Assembly: GCA_029866215.1 (NCBI GenBank) | Contig: JARWZU010000022.1 | Location: 1-43,437 of the forward strand | Direction: 5' to 3' | From: Akkermansiaceae bacterium | GTDB taxonomy: Bacteria; Verrucomicrobiota; Verrucomicrobiia; Verrucomicrobiales; Akkermansiaceae | DNA length: 43,437 bases | In this document: piece by piece, positions 1 through 9,802 of the stretch | Position numbering within the stretch: the stretch's first letter is position 1 | Layout: each line of letters begins with the position of its first letter | Translations under genes and position numbers: made by a program | The notes under the pieces: generated by a model | What the model was told of the DNA's origin: nothing | Seen by the model: the letters and a program-made list of their open reading frames with translations, nothing else | Databases searched by the model: none

Positions 1-293
1 TCCTCTCGCGTCCGAAGGTCAATGAGCCTCAGTCCATCCATCTGCTCCGCGGCATCCACCGGACCGAGCCACATCGCCGAATCGTGCTCATGACTGGCCA
101 GCAAATGCGCCAAAACCTCATCTACCGCGATCTCTGACCGCAAACAAAGCTGCTCAAGGGTTTCCTCGTTGGAAAATGCACAACTTTGACACCCCCCAAG
201 GTGATACCGAGCAAATAGCGCACGCCTCGCCCCCGGCAGCGTCTCAATGATGGCGCTCATCGGTGTGGATGATGATAGTTCAGATGGGCTCAT
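1..293 (-). CDS. GGCxSC-domain / rhodanese-like protein (5' part only)
   Basis: This reading frame is visible on the minus strand from ATG at 291-293 and runs off the left edge, leaving about 97 residues. Residues 12-60 contain the stretch ARYHLGGCQSCAFSNEETL, which resembles the small redox or iron-sulfur DUF1858/ScdA-N type fold (a short helical domain with a conserved GCxxC-like loop). The last visible residues, GLRLIDLRTRE, look like the opening strand of a rhodanese (sulfurtransferase) domain. I infer a two-domain sulfur-handling protein; the catalytic Cys loop of the rhodanese would lie outside the window. An alternative start is Met12 at 260. It is divergent from pssA, with 135 bp between them. 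The function is inferred from short motifs only. Confidence 0.55.
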   Translation of the reverse strand, partial: MSPSELSSSTPMSAIIETLPGARRALFARYHLGGCQSCAFSNEETLEQLCLRSEIAVDEVLAHLLASHEHDSAMWLGPVDAAEQMDGLRLIDLRTRE

Positions 294-428
294 GGTGCGT
301 TTTGTGGGTTGGGAAAATCAGTGCCCAACCCCTTGCGCACCCTAATCCGCCAAACCGTCATCCTCAACCCCTTTCCCATGGATTTTTCCGCTGTTTTCAA
401 ACCGAAATCCATGTCATAAGCTACCCCC

Positions 429-1319
429 ATGCCGAGGGAACGCGACCCAGACGAACCGAAAATCTATTTCCTGCCGAACCTCATGACAGCGCTGAACCTG
501 GCATGCGGGTTTTTCGCTGTGCTGATGATCTTCAAAGGCATCACCGAAGCCCGACTGTTCGAGGTTCAAAAAATGACCGGAACCGCCAAACTCCCCCCGA
601 AGGAGTATTATGAAATTTCCAAAATCTACTACGAGTACGCCATTCTCCTGATTTTCGGCTCATGCCTCTTCGACCTGCTCGATGGTCGACTGGCCCGCCT
701 CGGCGGCCAAGAATCCCCATTTGGCCGTGAATTTGATTCCCTCGCCGACATCATCTCGTTCGGAATGGCACCCGCGATGCTCCTATCAAAGGCGGTGCTT
801 TTCCCACTTGGAAATATCGGCTGGGCGATCGCACTCATCTATCTGGTCTGCGGCGCCATGCGCTTGGCACGATTCAACTGCCTAGCCGCGATCCCCAAGA
901 AACCTAACGACTCAAGCGACTTCCGAGGCTTACCGATCCCGATGGCAGCAGGTTTCATCGCATCGCTGACATTCCTACTGATCGATCTCTATCAGAATGA
1001 CCATGAACTCGGCCCATGGAAATACATACTCGCTGGCGCGATGTTAGGCCTCTCACTCCTCATGATCAGTGACGTCCGCTATCCAAGCTTCAAGAAGGTT
1101 GGCTTCAACACCCGCGGAACCTTTGGAGCCATCGTCATCACCTTGATGCTCGTTTTCGCCACCGTGCAGTTCCGCTACGTGATGCCGGTCGTGCTTTTTA
1201 GCATCTTTCTCCTTTATGGCTTCATCAGGCCATGGATTTCCCAACGCCTGCGCAAGGGGCTCGAGGTCGAAATCGAAGATGATTTAGCCGAACCACCGCC
1301 GAGCCGAGACACTCGATGA
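429..1319 (+). CDS. pssA: CDP-diacylglycerol-serine O-phosphatidyltransferase
   Basis: Transfers phosphatidyl from CDP-diacylglycerol to L-serine, making phosphatidylserine, the precursor of phosphatidylethanolamine, in the inner membrane. The full CDP-alcohol phosphatidyltransferase signature is present: D82-x2-D85-G86-x2-A89-R90-x8-G99-x3-D103-x3-D107. It sits between hydrophobic helices, with further membrane segments at about 125-145, 165-190, 205-225 and 235-270. The N-terminus (YFLPNLMTALNLACGFFA) is the usual opening of the PssA type rather than PgsA. The length (296 aa) is slightly long because of a charged insert at about 40-62 and a charged C-terminal tail. The ATG at 429 gives this conserved N-terminus. 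The stop overlaps the start of the next gene (ATGA), implying translational coupling. Confidence 0.92.
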   Translation: MPRERDPDEPKIYFLPNLMTALNLACGFFAVLMIFKGITEARLFEVQKMTGTAKLPPKEYYEISKIYYEYAILLIFGSCLFDLLDGRLARLGGQESPFGREFDSLADIISFGMAPAMLLSKAVLFPLGNIGWAIALIYLVCGAMRLARFNCLAAIPKKPNDSSDFRGLPIPMAAGFIASLTFLLIDLYQNDHELGPWKYILAGAMLGLSLLMISDVRYPSFKKVGFNTRGTFGAIVITLMLVFATVQFRYVMPVVLFSIFLLYGFIRPWISQRLRKGLEVEIEDDLAEPPPSRDTR

Positions 1320-2227
1320 CACAGCAACCCAAAAGGCGCCCACTCTGGGTCCGATATCTGCTCGTCCTGCTGCCATTGTGGCTCATCGCCTCTGGCGGCT
1401 TGGCCCTCTGGTACTATTTCCATCAAGAAAAACGAAAGGCGCTCGTCGAAGATCAACGCTTTGCTCAGGCGGTATCCACGCCACTGCTCGAAGACGACTT
1501 GAGAAAAATCGTCGCTGTCATCGGCGAAAGAAACCCATCCACCACCACGGCAGCCGCCAATCTATCACGGACGGCCTCAATGATTGACGGTCTGTTAGGC
1601 CCATCGAATTCAGGCTACACGGTCCAAAAAACCGCCGGCCCCAAAAACTGGCCGATCCTCCAAGTCTCGCTGGCGGGACGAAACTCGCGGGATCCCGCAG
1701 TCTGGGTGGCCACCAGCTATGATAGTCGCCCACAATCGCGGGGCGCGGAAGCCAACGCCACCGGCTTAGCCGCCACCCTTGCCGCGGCCCAAGCACTCGC
1801 CGGGGATAAGCCAAAGCGGCCGATCCATTTCATCTTCCTGCCCCATGCGAATGACCTCGGGTCGCCAGTGACCGAAACGGCGGCCAAGCTAGCGGACCTT
1901 GCCCAATCTGGCCAAACTCCCGCTACCGTCCTCTGCGTGGAAGCCATGGGCAGCGGAGAAGCCCTTTGGATCAACTCAAGCGATGCCTCCGCCACTCCGC
2001 TCAACCACCTCCAAGGCCTCGGCACCGCTTATGGGACAGAGTCAGCGCGATCCAGTGACAACAGTCTCTCTACCAGGCTTTTCAACATGCAGCTACCTGC
2101 CGTCCGAGTGGCCACCCGCGCCCCTCTCAAGCTTGACGAGAACGATGACCAACTTCCCTTCGCCCCCACGGTCGCCGCCGCATCCGGGCGCCTCATCGAA
2201 TTGATCCGGCGCTGCTCAGCGAACTAA
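1316..2227 (+). CDS. membrane-anchored M28-peptidase-like protein, metal site degenerate
   Basis: This 303-residue protein has an N-terminal membrane anchor at about 12-33 and an extracytoplasmic domain. The central region reads like the M28 (aminopeptidase/glutaminyl cyclase) fold: VWVATSYDSRPQSRGAEANATG matches the place where active members have HxD and G-A-D-D-N-x-S-G, and HFIFLPHANDLGSP matches the place of the EE-gl-GS segment. The zinc ligands appear replaced: S for H before YD, AEAN for ADDN, AND for EE. It is therefore probably a non-catalytic or strongly divergent member. It overlaps pssA by 4 bp, so it is cotranscribed with it and may act at the membrane with lipid synthesis. The family assignment rests on motif spacing by eye. 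Confidence 0.6.
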   Translation: MTQQPKRRPLWVRYLLVLLPLWLIASGGLALWYYFHQEKRKALVEDQRFAQAVSTPLLEDDLRKIVAVIGERNPSTTTAAANLSRTASMIDGLLGPSNSGYTVQKTAGPKNWPILQVSLAGRNSRDPAVWVATSYDSRPQSRGAEANATGLAATLAAAQALAGDKPKRPIHFIFLPHANDLGSPVTETAAKLADLAQSGQTPATVLCVEAMGSGEALWINSSDASATPLNHLQGLGTAYGTESARSSDNSLSTRLFNMQLPAVRVATRAPLKLDENDDQLPFAPTVAAASGRLIELIRRCSAN

Positions 2228-2324
2228 CGGCACTTTCTAAACATTCTTGTTTGCACATCGCGAGATGTGGTTCAAAATCATTGGTTCGAAAGCACACCGC
2301 CAATCGCGTAGACACCAACGCTCC

Positions 2325-3518
2325 ATGCATCCTCACGACCTCGACCCTCAATTCATCTCCCACACCCCAGGGTACTGGCCGGACGAGGTAACGGACGACT
2401 GGAACGATCACCGCTGGCAACTCAGAAATCGGGTCGGATCACTTGCAGACCTCGATTTACGCCTCAACCTAACCGACGAAGAACGCGCAGGGGTCATTCT
2501 CGCTGGAACCAAGCTTGCAATGTCGATCACCCCCCATTTCTTCAATTTGATCGACCGCGACGACCCGAATTGCCCGATTCGCCGCCAGGTGATTCCGCGA
2601 ATTGAAGAGGCTTGGAACGCTCCGGAGGAAATGGCTGACCCCTGTGGAGAGGACTCACACATGCCGGTGCCCGGGCTGGTCCACCGCTACCCAGACCGCG
2701 TGCTTTTCCTCGTCACCGACCGCTGCGCATCCTACTGCCGATACTGCACCCGCTCACGCGTGGTCTCCGGCGTCGGCGAACAACATCTCGAAACCCAGTG
2801 GGAACCTGCCTTTCAATACCTCGAGAAACACACAGAGGTCCGCGACGTGTTACTCTCCGGCGGTGATCCACTCCTCTTCTCCGACGAGCGCCTTGATAAA
2901 ATCCTCACCCGACTCAGGTCGATCTCTCACCTCCAGTTCCTCCGCATCGGTTCAAGGATCCCGATTTTCCTCCCACAACGGATCACTCCAGGGCTTTGCG
3001 AGATGCTCAAAAAACACCACCCACTCTTCATTTCGATCCACACGAACCACCCGCGCGAACTAACCACTGAGGTCCGCGAAGCCCTCGGCCGCCTCGCGGA
3101 TGCAGGAATCCCACTCGGTAACCAAAGCGTGCTACTCCGAGGGGTCAACGACAGCGTCGATATCCAAAAGGCGCTCGTTCACAAGCTTCTCATGTGCCGA
3201 GTCCGGCCGTACTACCTCTATCAGTGCGACTTGATCACGGGCTCGTCCCACCTCCGAACATCGGTCGCCGAGGGCGTCGCGATCATCGAGAGCTTGCGCG
3301 GCCACACGACCGGATACGCCATTCCACAGTTTGTCATCGATGGTCCCGGGGGCGGCGGGAAAATCCCGATCAACCCGAATTATCTCGTCGACACCAGCAC
3401 CGGTGGGGTCACGCTGCGAAACTTCGAAGGTAACATGTTCGACTACCCCGACCCAACACCCGCACCCAGCGCAGACCTCGAATTTCTCCACCAAAAGGCA
3501 CTCAACCTCTCCAGCTAA
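2325..3518 (+). CDS. kamA: lysine 2,3-aminomutase (radical SAM, PLP)
   Basis: Interconverts L-alpha-lysine and L-beta-lysine using a [4Fe-4S] cluster, S-adenosylmethionine and pyridoxal phosphate. The radical SAM motif is C134-ASY-C138-RY-C141, counted from Met at 2325. The PLP-binding lysine is in PGGGGK (K346). The residues corresponding to those that bind the substrate epsilon-amino group in clostridial KAM are both present: D302 in YQCD and D339 in FVIDGPGGGGK. That favours lysine over glutamate as substrate. The full-length C-terminus argues against the shorter EpmB type. The frame is open back to 2247, but Met at 2325 gives 397 aa, close to family length, and drops a basic extension. 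No ablB acetyltransferase gene lies nearby, so the use of beta-lysine here is unknown. Confidence 0.85.
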   Translation: MHPHDLDPQFISHTPGYWPDEVTDDWNDHRWQLRNRVGSLADLDLRLNLTDEERAGVILAGTKLAMSITPHFFNLIDRDDPNCPIRRQVIPRIEEAWNAPEEMADPCGEDSHMPVPGLVHRYPDRVLFLVTDRCASYCRYCTRSRVVSGVGEQHLETQWEPAFQYLEKHTEVRDVLLSGGDPLLFSDERLDKILTRLRSISHLQFLRIGSRIPIFLPQRITPGLCEMLKKHHPLFISIHTNHPRELTTEVREALGRLADAGIPLGNQSVLLRGVNDSVDIQKALVHKLLMCRVRPYYLYQCDLITGSSHLRTSVAEGVAIIESLRGHTTGYAIPQFVIDGPGGGGKIPINPNYLVDTSTGGVTLRNFEGNMFDYPDPTPAPSADLEFLHQKALNLSS

Positions 3519-3556
3519 ATTCTGAATGGAGCGAGCGGGCCCTGAACTCAGAACCC

Positions 3557-3584
3557 CCAAGCCGCGACGACGCAATCGGCTTGG
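3557..3584. terminator. possible bidirectional hairpin between kamA and sucD
   Basis: An 8-bp perfect inverted repeat, CCAAGCCG (3557-3564) and CGGCTTGG (3577-3584) with a 12-nt loop, lies between the convergent ends of kamA and sucD. No clear T-tract follows on the plus strand (agaaaaatc), so Rho-independent function is only a guess. Confidence 0.35.
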
Positions 3585-3605
3585 AGAAAAATCAGATGCC
3601 GTAAC

Positions 3606-4502
3606 TTATTTGCCCCAGCGAGCAAGCAGCGTGACGGCCATCTCCGCTGGTGTCTCCGCCACCGCAATGCCACACTCCGCGAGAATTCGCTTCTTGGCTT
3701 GCGCAGTGTCTTCCTCGCCACCGACGATCGCACCGGCGTGGCCCATCCGGCGCCCTGGAGGCGCGGTCGCACCTGCAATGAATCCGGCAATCGGCTTTTT
3801 GCAATGAGCTTTCGCCCACCTCGCAGCATCCACTTCAGCTGTACCACCGATCTCACCGATCATGATGATCGCCTCAGTCTCGGGATCGTTGTTGAACATT
3901 TCCAGAACCTCTTGGTGGTTCGTTCCATTGATGGGATCGCCACCGATACCGACACAGGTGCTCTGGCCGTAACCAAGCTGCGTCAACTGAAACACGGCTT
4001 CATAAGTCAAGGTCCCTGAACGAGAAACCACGCCGACATTTCCACGCTTGTGAATATAGCCTGGGGCAATGCCAATCCGGCAGCCACCGTGGGATTTCTC
4101 CCCGTGGCCAGGAGTCACAATGCCCGGGCAATTCGGCCCTACAAGACGTGATTTCGACCCACGCAAGGCCTCTTTCACCCGCATCATGTCCATCACCGGA
4201 ATGCCTTCGGTGATGCAAACGATCAATTCCACGCCAGCATCCGCCGCTTCCAGAATCGCATCGGCCGCAAATGGTGGTGGCACAAAGATGGCCGTGGCCG
4301 TAGCACCCGTCTCGTTCACGGCATGGCTAACCGTGTCGAAAATCGGGACAATATTCTCAAATTTCTGACCGCCTTTGCCAGGGGTCACGCCAGCAACGAC
4401 CTTGGTGCCGTATGCAAGCGAAAGCGATGCATGACGTGCGCCGAAGCTGCCGGTGATCCCCTGAATCAGGAGTTTGGTGTTTTCGTCAATGAGGATGGAC
4501 AT
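3606..4502 (-). CDS. sucD: succinate-CoA ligase, alpha subunit
   Basis: Alpha subunit of succinyl-CoA synthetase, the TCA enzyme that couples succinyl-CoA cleavage to nucleotide triphosphate formation. The N-terminal CoA-binding Rossmann domain starts [16 protein letters not shown]. The phosphorylated active-site histidine is H255 in [13 protein letters not shown], and [12 protein letters not shown] at about 121-132 is also typical. At 298 aa it has the usual length. It follows sucC by 30 bp on the same strand, so the two subunits are made from one transcript. The start ATG at 4502 gives the normal [18 protein letters not shown] opening. Confidence 0.96.
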   Translation of the reverse strand: MSILIDENTKLLIQGITGSFGARHASLSLAYGTKVVAGVTPGKGGQKFENIVPIFDTVSHAVNETGATATAIFVPPPFAADAILEAADAGVELIVCITEGIPVMDMMRVKEALRGSKSRLVGPNCPGIVTPGHGEKSHGGCRIGIAPGYIHKRGNVGVVSRSGTLTYEAVFQLTQLGYGQSTCVGIGGDPINGTNHQEVLEMFNNDPETEAIIMIGEIGGTAEVDAARWAKAHCKKPIAGFIAGATAPPGRRMGHAGAIVGGEEDTAQAKKRILAECGIAVAETPAEMAVTLLARWGK

Positions 4503-4532
4503 GGGAAATAGTGTTTAGCGATCGATGAAAAA

Positions 4533-5714
4533 TTATTGAACAGCCGCGACAATCTTGCGAGCGGCATCGGACATGTCGTCGGCAGCAACGATGTCGAGTC
4601 CAGAGGCGGCGAGGGTGGCCTTGCCCATCTCGACGTTGTTACCCTCAAGCCGAACGACCAGCGGAATTGGCAATCCCGTTTCCTTGGCCGCAGCAATCAC
4701 ACCCTCAGCGATGATGTTGCAATCCATGATCCCACCAAAGATGTTGATGAGGATTCCCTTCACATTCGGATCGCCCAGAATGATCTTGAAGGCCGCTGTG
4801 ACCTGCTCTTTCGAAGCACCGCCCCCGACATCAAGGAAGTTCGCAGGATCACCACCATAATGTTTGATGATGTCCATGGTCGCCATGGCCAAGCCCGCTC
4901 CGTTCACAAGACAAGCGATATTTCCATCCAGACCGATGTAGTTGAGGTCATACTCGGACGCCGCTACCTCACGAGGGTCTTCCTCGGTCTTGTCACGCAT
5001 CGCGACGATATCAGGGTGACGGTAAAGCGCGTTGTCATCGAAGCCAAACTTAGCATCGAGCGCGAGGACCCGACCATCGGGAGTCGTGACCAACGGGTTG
5101 ATCTCTAACATTGCACAGTCGCAGGAAATGAAAAGTTTGTAGAGGTTTCCGAGAAGCTTCGCGAACTGCTTCGCGACGTCACCCGTCATTCCGAGTGCCT
5201 CCGTGAGCTTGCGCACCTCGTAGGCCTGAAGCCCTAACAGCGGATGAACAAACTGCCGAACGATCTTCTCTGGCGTGTTGTGCGCGACATCTTCGATGCT
5301 CATGCCACCCTCAGTAGAAACCACGATGACAGGACGGCAAGTCGCACGATCCATTAAAATCGCAAGGTAATACTCGTGAGTGATGTCAACCGCTTCGGCG
5401 ACCATCACCTTGCTCACCAGTTTTCCCGCCTCACCGGTCTGCACGGTCACCAAGGTCTGATTGAGCATCTTTCCAGCAAATTCAGCCGCCTGCTCGGGCG
5501 ACTCGATCAAATGAACGCCGCCTTGAAAACCATTGGTAAAATGCCCCTTGCCCCGACCACCCGCGTGCACTTGGGCCTTGATCACCAACTTGGCACCGCT
5601 GAACTGGAGAGCTGCCGCAGCGGCTTCCTCCGGCGAACTGGCAACAGCTCCCCTCGGACTTGGAACTTGGAAACGGTCGAAAAGCTCTTTGGCTTGGTAT
5701 TCGTGGATATTCAT
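4533..5714 (-). CDS. sucC: succinate-CoA ligase [ADP-forming], beta subunit
   Basis: Beta subunit of succinyl-CoA synthetase. The N-terminal ATP-grasp domain begins [18 protein letters not shown]. It carries the lysine- and glycine-rich nucleotide loop ([16 protein letters not shown], about 45-60) and the metal-binding stretch [12 protein letters not shown]. The C-terminal CoA-ligase domain contains [18 protein letters not shown] and FLDVGGGA. At 393 aa it is full length. It is the first gene of the sucC-sucD pair. The 107 bp upstream, back to malQ, would hold its promoter; no clear boxes were recognised. Confidence 0.96.
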   Translation of the reverse strand: MNIHEYQAKELFDRFQVPSPRGAVASSPEEAAAAALQFSGAKLVIKAQVHAGGRGKGHFTNGFQGGVHLIESPEQAAEFAGKMLNQTLVTVQTGEAGKLVSKVMVAEAVDITHEYYLAILMDRATCRPVIVVSTEGGMSIEDVAHNTPEKIVRQFVHPLLGLQAYEVRKLTEALGMTGDVAKQFAKLLGNLYKLFISCDCAMLEINPLVTTPDGRVLALDAKFGFDDNALYRHPDIVAMRDKTEEDPREVAASEYDLNYIGLDGNIACLVNGAGLAMATMDIIKHYGGDPANFLDVGGGASKEQVTAAFKIILGDPNVKGILINIFGGIMDCNIIAEGVIAAAKETGLPIPLVVRLEGNNVEMGKATLAASGLDIVAADDMSDAARKIVAAVQ

Positions 5715-5821
5715 GATGACGACTGGAGTCTTGCGCTGACACAGAGAACCGCGCGGACCCTATTCCCCGACCCCACACCGGGTCAAGGCATCGTCGCGAA
5801 AAAATCCATTCTAGACCCACT

Positions 5822-8500
5822 TTACCGCCCTGCATCGGCGATCAACCGCCCCACACGACGATTGAACTCATCAGCACCCTGAAGTTCACTCATGCTGAGA
5901 TGCATTCGATAACGCCAATAAAACGGCATGATCGCCGGAACATTGATCCTCTCAGCTTCCGGATCTGGATGGCGCAGCCTCTCGTCGATCGCTAACAAAT
6001 CCTGCAGCGGGAAAACCGCCCACATCGCTGGAGACCCCAAGTGCTGCTTGAGGATCTCGCTGGCCATCTCGCCAGAAAGCTCAGGCTCAGCGGATAACCC
6101 CTCAAATGACTCGCGCACGAATCTAGCCACCACCGCAGGGTCCTCTCTCCACCAAGCTCTCAAGGTCGACATGTCATGGGTCGATGGACTGACCACGCTC
6201 ATGTAAGGCGCACTCCGCAAATCCACGAACTCGGTCTTGCTGGATTTCGGCATTCGCTGAATCTCTAGAGAAAGAATTCCAAGCTCCCTCAGCACTCCCG
6301 GCACACAGGCTGGCACCATTCCCAAATCCTCACCGCAAAGCAGCATGGGACTGGCGCGGCGCATCGACGGCAACTTTTCGAAACCTCGCGCCTGCCAGAA
6401 ATCTTCCTGGCGGCGATAGAAATAGTCGTTGTAAAGATCCTCAAACCGCTGACGAACCTCCACGTCCAATGCTTGGAAGGAACGCGTCATCTGCATCAAA
6501 CAACGCGGGTGAAAAAATGCTCCATCCGATCCCTTAACTTCGAAAAAAAGCACCTCGCTCACGCAATCCAATAACCCCTGTTGGATCTCTATTTCATGCG
6601 GGCGAGCGCTAAAATAATCCACCAATCGACGCTGCGTAGAAAATGCCTCCAAAAGCTCGTACCCTCCATCACCCAGCTCGCGAAAGAAGCGTTCTTTCAC
6701 CTCACCTTCCCGCTCCCCAAAGCGCTCTAACAAACAAGCATCACGAACATAGGGTTTGCAATATCGCTCAAGCTTAAAAGGAATCCCTCGCTCACGCATT
6801 TCCGCGATTGAAATCGGTTGCGCCGGATCAAAATAGCCCATGATGCCTTCAACCTGATCGGATGGAACCTGCCAAATCCGAAAGAACCCAAGAATGTGAT
6901 CAATCCGATAGGCATCAAAATACCGACTCAGCCGCGCAAACCTCGCCCGCCACCACGCATAGCCATCTCGCCGCATCATCTCCCAGTCGTAGGTGGGAAA
7001 TCCCCAGTTCTGCCCCTTGACCGCGAATGCATCTGGCGGTGCACCCGCCTGCGCATCCATCTTGAACAAATGGGGTGCAGACCACGCTTCGACCGATTGA
7101 CGATCAATCCCAATCGGGAGATCACCCTTAAGCGCCAGCCCACACGCGTGAAGATGCGCCACCGCATCATCCAACTGCCGATCGAGCTCAAATTGCAGCC
7201 AAAAGTGATAGAACATTTCGTTCGAATACTCATTACCCTCATCCAGTATCGCCTCAACCCGCCCACGCTCATAAACCGCCCATCCATCCCACTGCCCGAA
7301 ATCAGCAGTGCCATACGCGTCGCGCAACACACAAAAAGCCGCATACGGAACAAGCCAAGTGAAATTATCTGCTAGAAAATCACGGAACCCTGCCCCTCCC
7401 CGAATCTCAGCCGAGTTAACCTGGTAAATGTCACGCGTCAGTCGTGATTTCAACCGCATCACTTGCTCGTAATCGACTTTTCCCAACAAATTAAGCCCCG
7501 CACGTATTTCATCGATCTGCTGCAAAACCTCTTGAGAAACCACGACGCTGAGTTCGTCGATCCGCAAATAAATCGGATGCAGCGCAAACACGCTGATGGC
7601 CGAGTACGGATAAGAATCCGTCCAGTCCCATGACGAGGTCGTGTCGTTGATCGGCAGAATCTGAATGAGCTTTAAACCAACTGCCTGGGCCCAATCTGCC
7701 AGTCCCTTGAGATCGGCGAACTCACCTACCCCAAGACCATCATCGCTGCGCAACGAAAACACCGGAATCGCCACCCCGGCACCGCGAAACAATGTCGCCG
7801 GATCACGTGCGTATGATTCATCACTCACCTGCGTCCATTGGCATTCCCCAAAAGCATGCGCGACCAAAATTCGGTTCACACCCTCTTCTAGACTAACGAC
7901 GTGGCTCGACCCTCGCTCGCTCAAACCATACTTGTACTCGATCTCCTTGCCCTTTGCCAAATCAAGGCTGGCTTCCCAGACATTCGGTGCCACTTCGAAC
8001 AAGGGCACAGACGCATTTCGATCCCAGTCACCCAGCTCCCGAGTATTCCCTAACAAACAAGGGGCCAATCCATCTGGGACCGCAGCCATCCTCAGCCGAA
8101 ATGTATGGTTAGCCTGCGGTGGCCGATTCACATTTTGAAAACCGCCATGCGAAGGCTGCATTGCACGAAATGCTTGAGTCTCAAAACTATAATCCACAGT
8201 GCCCGCTGAACACCAAGTGTCCATCAGGATAACCACATCGTTTTTCATTAGATCAACATCGACGAGCCTCGGACCTTGCCACTCGTCGAGCGCTACGCCA
8301 TTCGATTCCTGTCTCATCTGATAGAGATACTCGATCAACATTCGACCCGTTCCATCAACTTCGATCGCCCCCTCCCACTGCGACTCGTTCAGCCAGTGAA
8401 GCTCCAAATGCCGGTCCACACAACCCGCCTGCGTCGAATACCTGATCCACACCGATTGACCAGGAACTGTGCGGTAATTGATGCGAAAAATGACCTTCAT
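5822..8500 (-). CDS. malQ: 4-alpha-glucanotransferase, DPE2-like (two CBM20 + GH77)
   Basis: Moves alpha-1,4-glucan segments between maltodextrins and glycogen-like polymers in the cytoplasm. At 892 aa it is much longer than ordinary MalQ because two starch-binding CBM20-like modules precede the GH77 barrel, at about 1-105 (FRINYRTVPGQSVWI) and about 131-225 (TFRLRMAAVPDGLAPCLLGN, GDWD). The GH77 catalytic residues are present: nucleophile D534 in YRIDHILGFF, acid/base E724 in CGEDLGMVP and D776 in PSTHDMSTL. The substrate loop APPDAFAVKGQNWGFPTYDW is also intact. This architecture matches plant DPE2 and Bacteroidetes homologues. It lies 36 bp downstream of trpD on the same strand, an unexpected partner. 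Start at ATG 8500. Confidence 0.92.
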   Translation of the reverse strand: MKVIFRINYRTVPGQSVWIRYSTQAGCVDRHLELHWLNESQWEGAIEVDGTGRMLIEYLYQMRQESNGVALDEWQGPRLVDVDLMKNDVVILMDTWCSAGTVDYSFETQAFRAMQPSHGGFQNVNRPPQANHTFRLRMAAVPDGLAPCLLGNTRELGDWDRNASVPLFEVAPNVWEASLDLAKGKEIEYKYGLSERGSSHVVSLEEGVNRILVAHAFGECQWTQVSDESYARDPATLFRGAGVAIPVFSLRSDDGLGVGEFADLKGLADWAQAVGLKLIQILPINDTTSSWDWTDSYPYSAISVFALHPIYLRIDELSVVVSQEVLQQIDEIRAGLNLLGKVDYEQVMRLKSRLTRDIYQVNSAEIRGGAGFRDFLADNFTWLVPYAAFCVLRDAYGTADFGQWDGWAVYERGRVEAILDEGNEYSNEMFYHFWLQFELDRQLDDAVAHLHACGLALKGDLPIGIDRQSVEAWSAPHLFKMDAQAGAPPDAFAVKGQNWGFPTYDWEMMRRDGYAWWRARFARLSRYFDAYRIDHILGFFRIWQVPSDQVEGIMGYFDPAQPISIAEMRERGIPFKLERYCKPYVRDACLLERFGEREGEVKERFFRELGDGGYELLEAFSTQRRLVDYFSARPHEIEIQQGLLDCVSEVLFFEVKGSDGAFFHPRCLMQMTRSFQALDVEVRQRFEDLYNDYFYRRQEDFWQARGFEKLPSMRRASPMLLCGEDLGMVPACVPGVLRELGILSLEIQRMPKSSKTEFVDLRSAPYMSVVSPSTHDMSTLRAWWREDPAVVARFVRESFEGLSAEPELSGEMASEILKQHLGSPAMWAVFPLQDLLAIDERLRHPDPEAERINVPAIMPFYWRYRMHLSMSELQGADEFNRRVGRLIADAGR

Positions 8501-8536
8501 CGATTCGATCTCATGCCATTCAAAACTTGCGACGCA

Positions 8537-9589
8537 TCACACTGCCGATTGCGATACCTTTTGCATTAACTTCAGGCGATGCAATGCCGCACCGCTCGAG
8601 ATCATTTCACGCGAAATCTCAATCCCTTGCGAAATGTCGTTAGCAAGACCAGCACATGCAATCGCCGCGCCGGAATTGATCAACACCATGTCACACTTTG
8701 GCCCAGTTTCACGCCCCGATAAGATGTCAGTTAGGATTAAGGCATTTTGTTGAGCATCGCCTCCTTGGAGGTCATTCACCTCACAAGGCGTCAACCCAAA
8801 ATCCCTCGGCACCACCTCAACCTCCGTCCAAGCCTGCGATACACCACCTTTGACGACCCGCGTGGGTCCCATGAGACTCACCTCGTCAACCGCGCGACCA
8901 TCGGCGGTGGTTCCATGAACCACCCACGCACTCTGCCGGCCAAGCCGCTCAAGAATCTCGGCGAAAACTGGGCATAGATCACTCGAAAAAACCCCAACGA
9001 GTTGGCATTGAGGCTTCGCTGGATTGAGCAAAGGACCGATTAGATTAAAAAGAGTCTTCACCCCGCGAGCAGCAAGAGCTTTTCTAGCAGCAACGACCGC
9101 CTTAAATGCTGGGTGATAGTTCGGCGCAAACATAAAACCAAGCCCAGCCACTTCGACACCGCTCCGAAATTGATCGACGCTGAGGTCAATGCGCACTCCG
9201 AGAGCCTCCAAGACATCCGCCCCACCGCTTTTCGAGGTGATCCCACGATTCCCGTGCTTCACGACCACCGCGCCCGCTGCCGCAGCAATGAACATGGCGG
9301 TGGTCGAGACATTGAAAAGATCAAGCTGGTCTCCCCCAGTGCCACAGACATCTAACGTCGGCCCATTAAACTCAAGTCCACCCAGACGAGGATCCACCGC
9401 ATGATGTAGGAAAACTTCGACGAATCCCGCAATTTCCGCAGGGGTCTCGCCCTTCACCGCTAAAGCTTCGAGCAGACGCATTTTTTTTTCGTCAGATAGG
9501 CCCGGATCTAATAACTGCTCGGCTGCAGCCTCGACCTGCACCGGGGCCAGTTCTTGCTTTTCTTCTAAATGGCGGATAAGGGCGTCCAT
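8537..9589 (-). CDS. trpD: anthranilate phosphoribosyltransferase
   Basis: Joins anthranilate and PRPP in tryptophan synthesis. The diagnostic motifs are DVCGTGGD (about 80-87, diphosphate loop), NVSTTAMFIAAAAG, KHGNRGITSKSGGADVLEALG (111-131, PRPP and anthranilate sites) and GPLLNPAKPQCQLVG. At 350 aa it has typical length. It is not beside other trp genes here; malQ follows it by 36 bp. The upstream 213 bp is shared with a divergent sulfatase gene. The HGAV-type anthranilate loop is not obvious as such (VVHGTTADGRAVDEVS is the corresponding stretch), but it is acceptable for the family. Confidence 0.94.
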   Translation of the reverse strand: MDALIRHLEEKQELAPVQVEAAAEQLLDPGLSDEKKMRLLEALAVKGETPAEIAGFVEVFLHHAVDPRLGGLEFNGPTLDVCGTGGDQLDLFNVSTTAMFIAAAAGAVVVKHGNRGITSKSGGADVLEALGVRIDLSVDQFRSGVEVAGLGFMFAPNYHPAFKAVVAARKALAARGVKTLFNLIGPLLNPAKPQCQLVGVFSSDLCPVFAEILERLGRQSAWVVHGTTADGRAVDEVSLMGPTRVVKGGVSQAWTEVEVVPRDFGLTPCEVNDLQGGDAQQNALILTDILSGRETGPKCDMVLINSGAAIACAGLANDISQGIEISREMISSGAALHRLKLMQKVSQSAV

Positions 9590-9802
9590 GCGGCAAACCT
9601 TAGGCCCGCAACAGAATCAGGGCCAGAAAGATCCATCAAATCACACATTCAGTCTCAAATCGGTCCAACAACCGAACCAAAAAGCCCCGAATTCTCGCCC
9701 AATCGGACCAAATGAAGTAAGAATTATTCCATGCCGCCGTAACAAAGAACTGAAGCATGCCATAGTTACTAGCTACGAGTACATCCCATCACCGAAAAAT
9801 CC

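Noticed and set aside
263-613. Plus-strand ORF overlapping the start of pssA
   Set aside because: Runs through the intergenic region and out of frame into pssA; no family resemblance.
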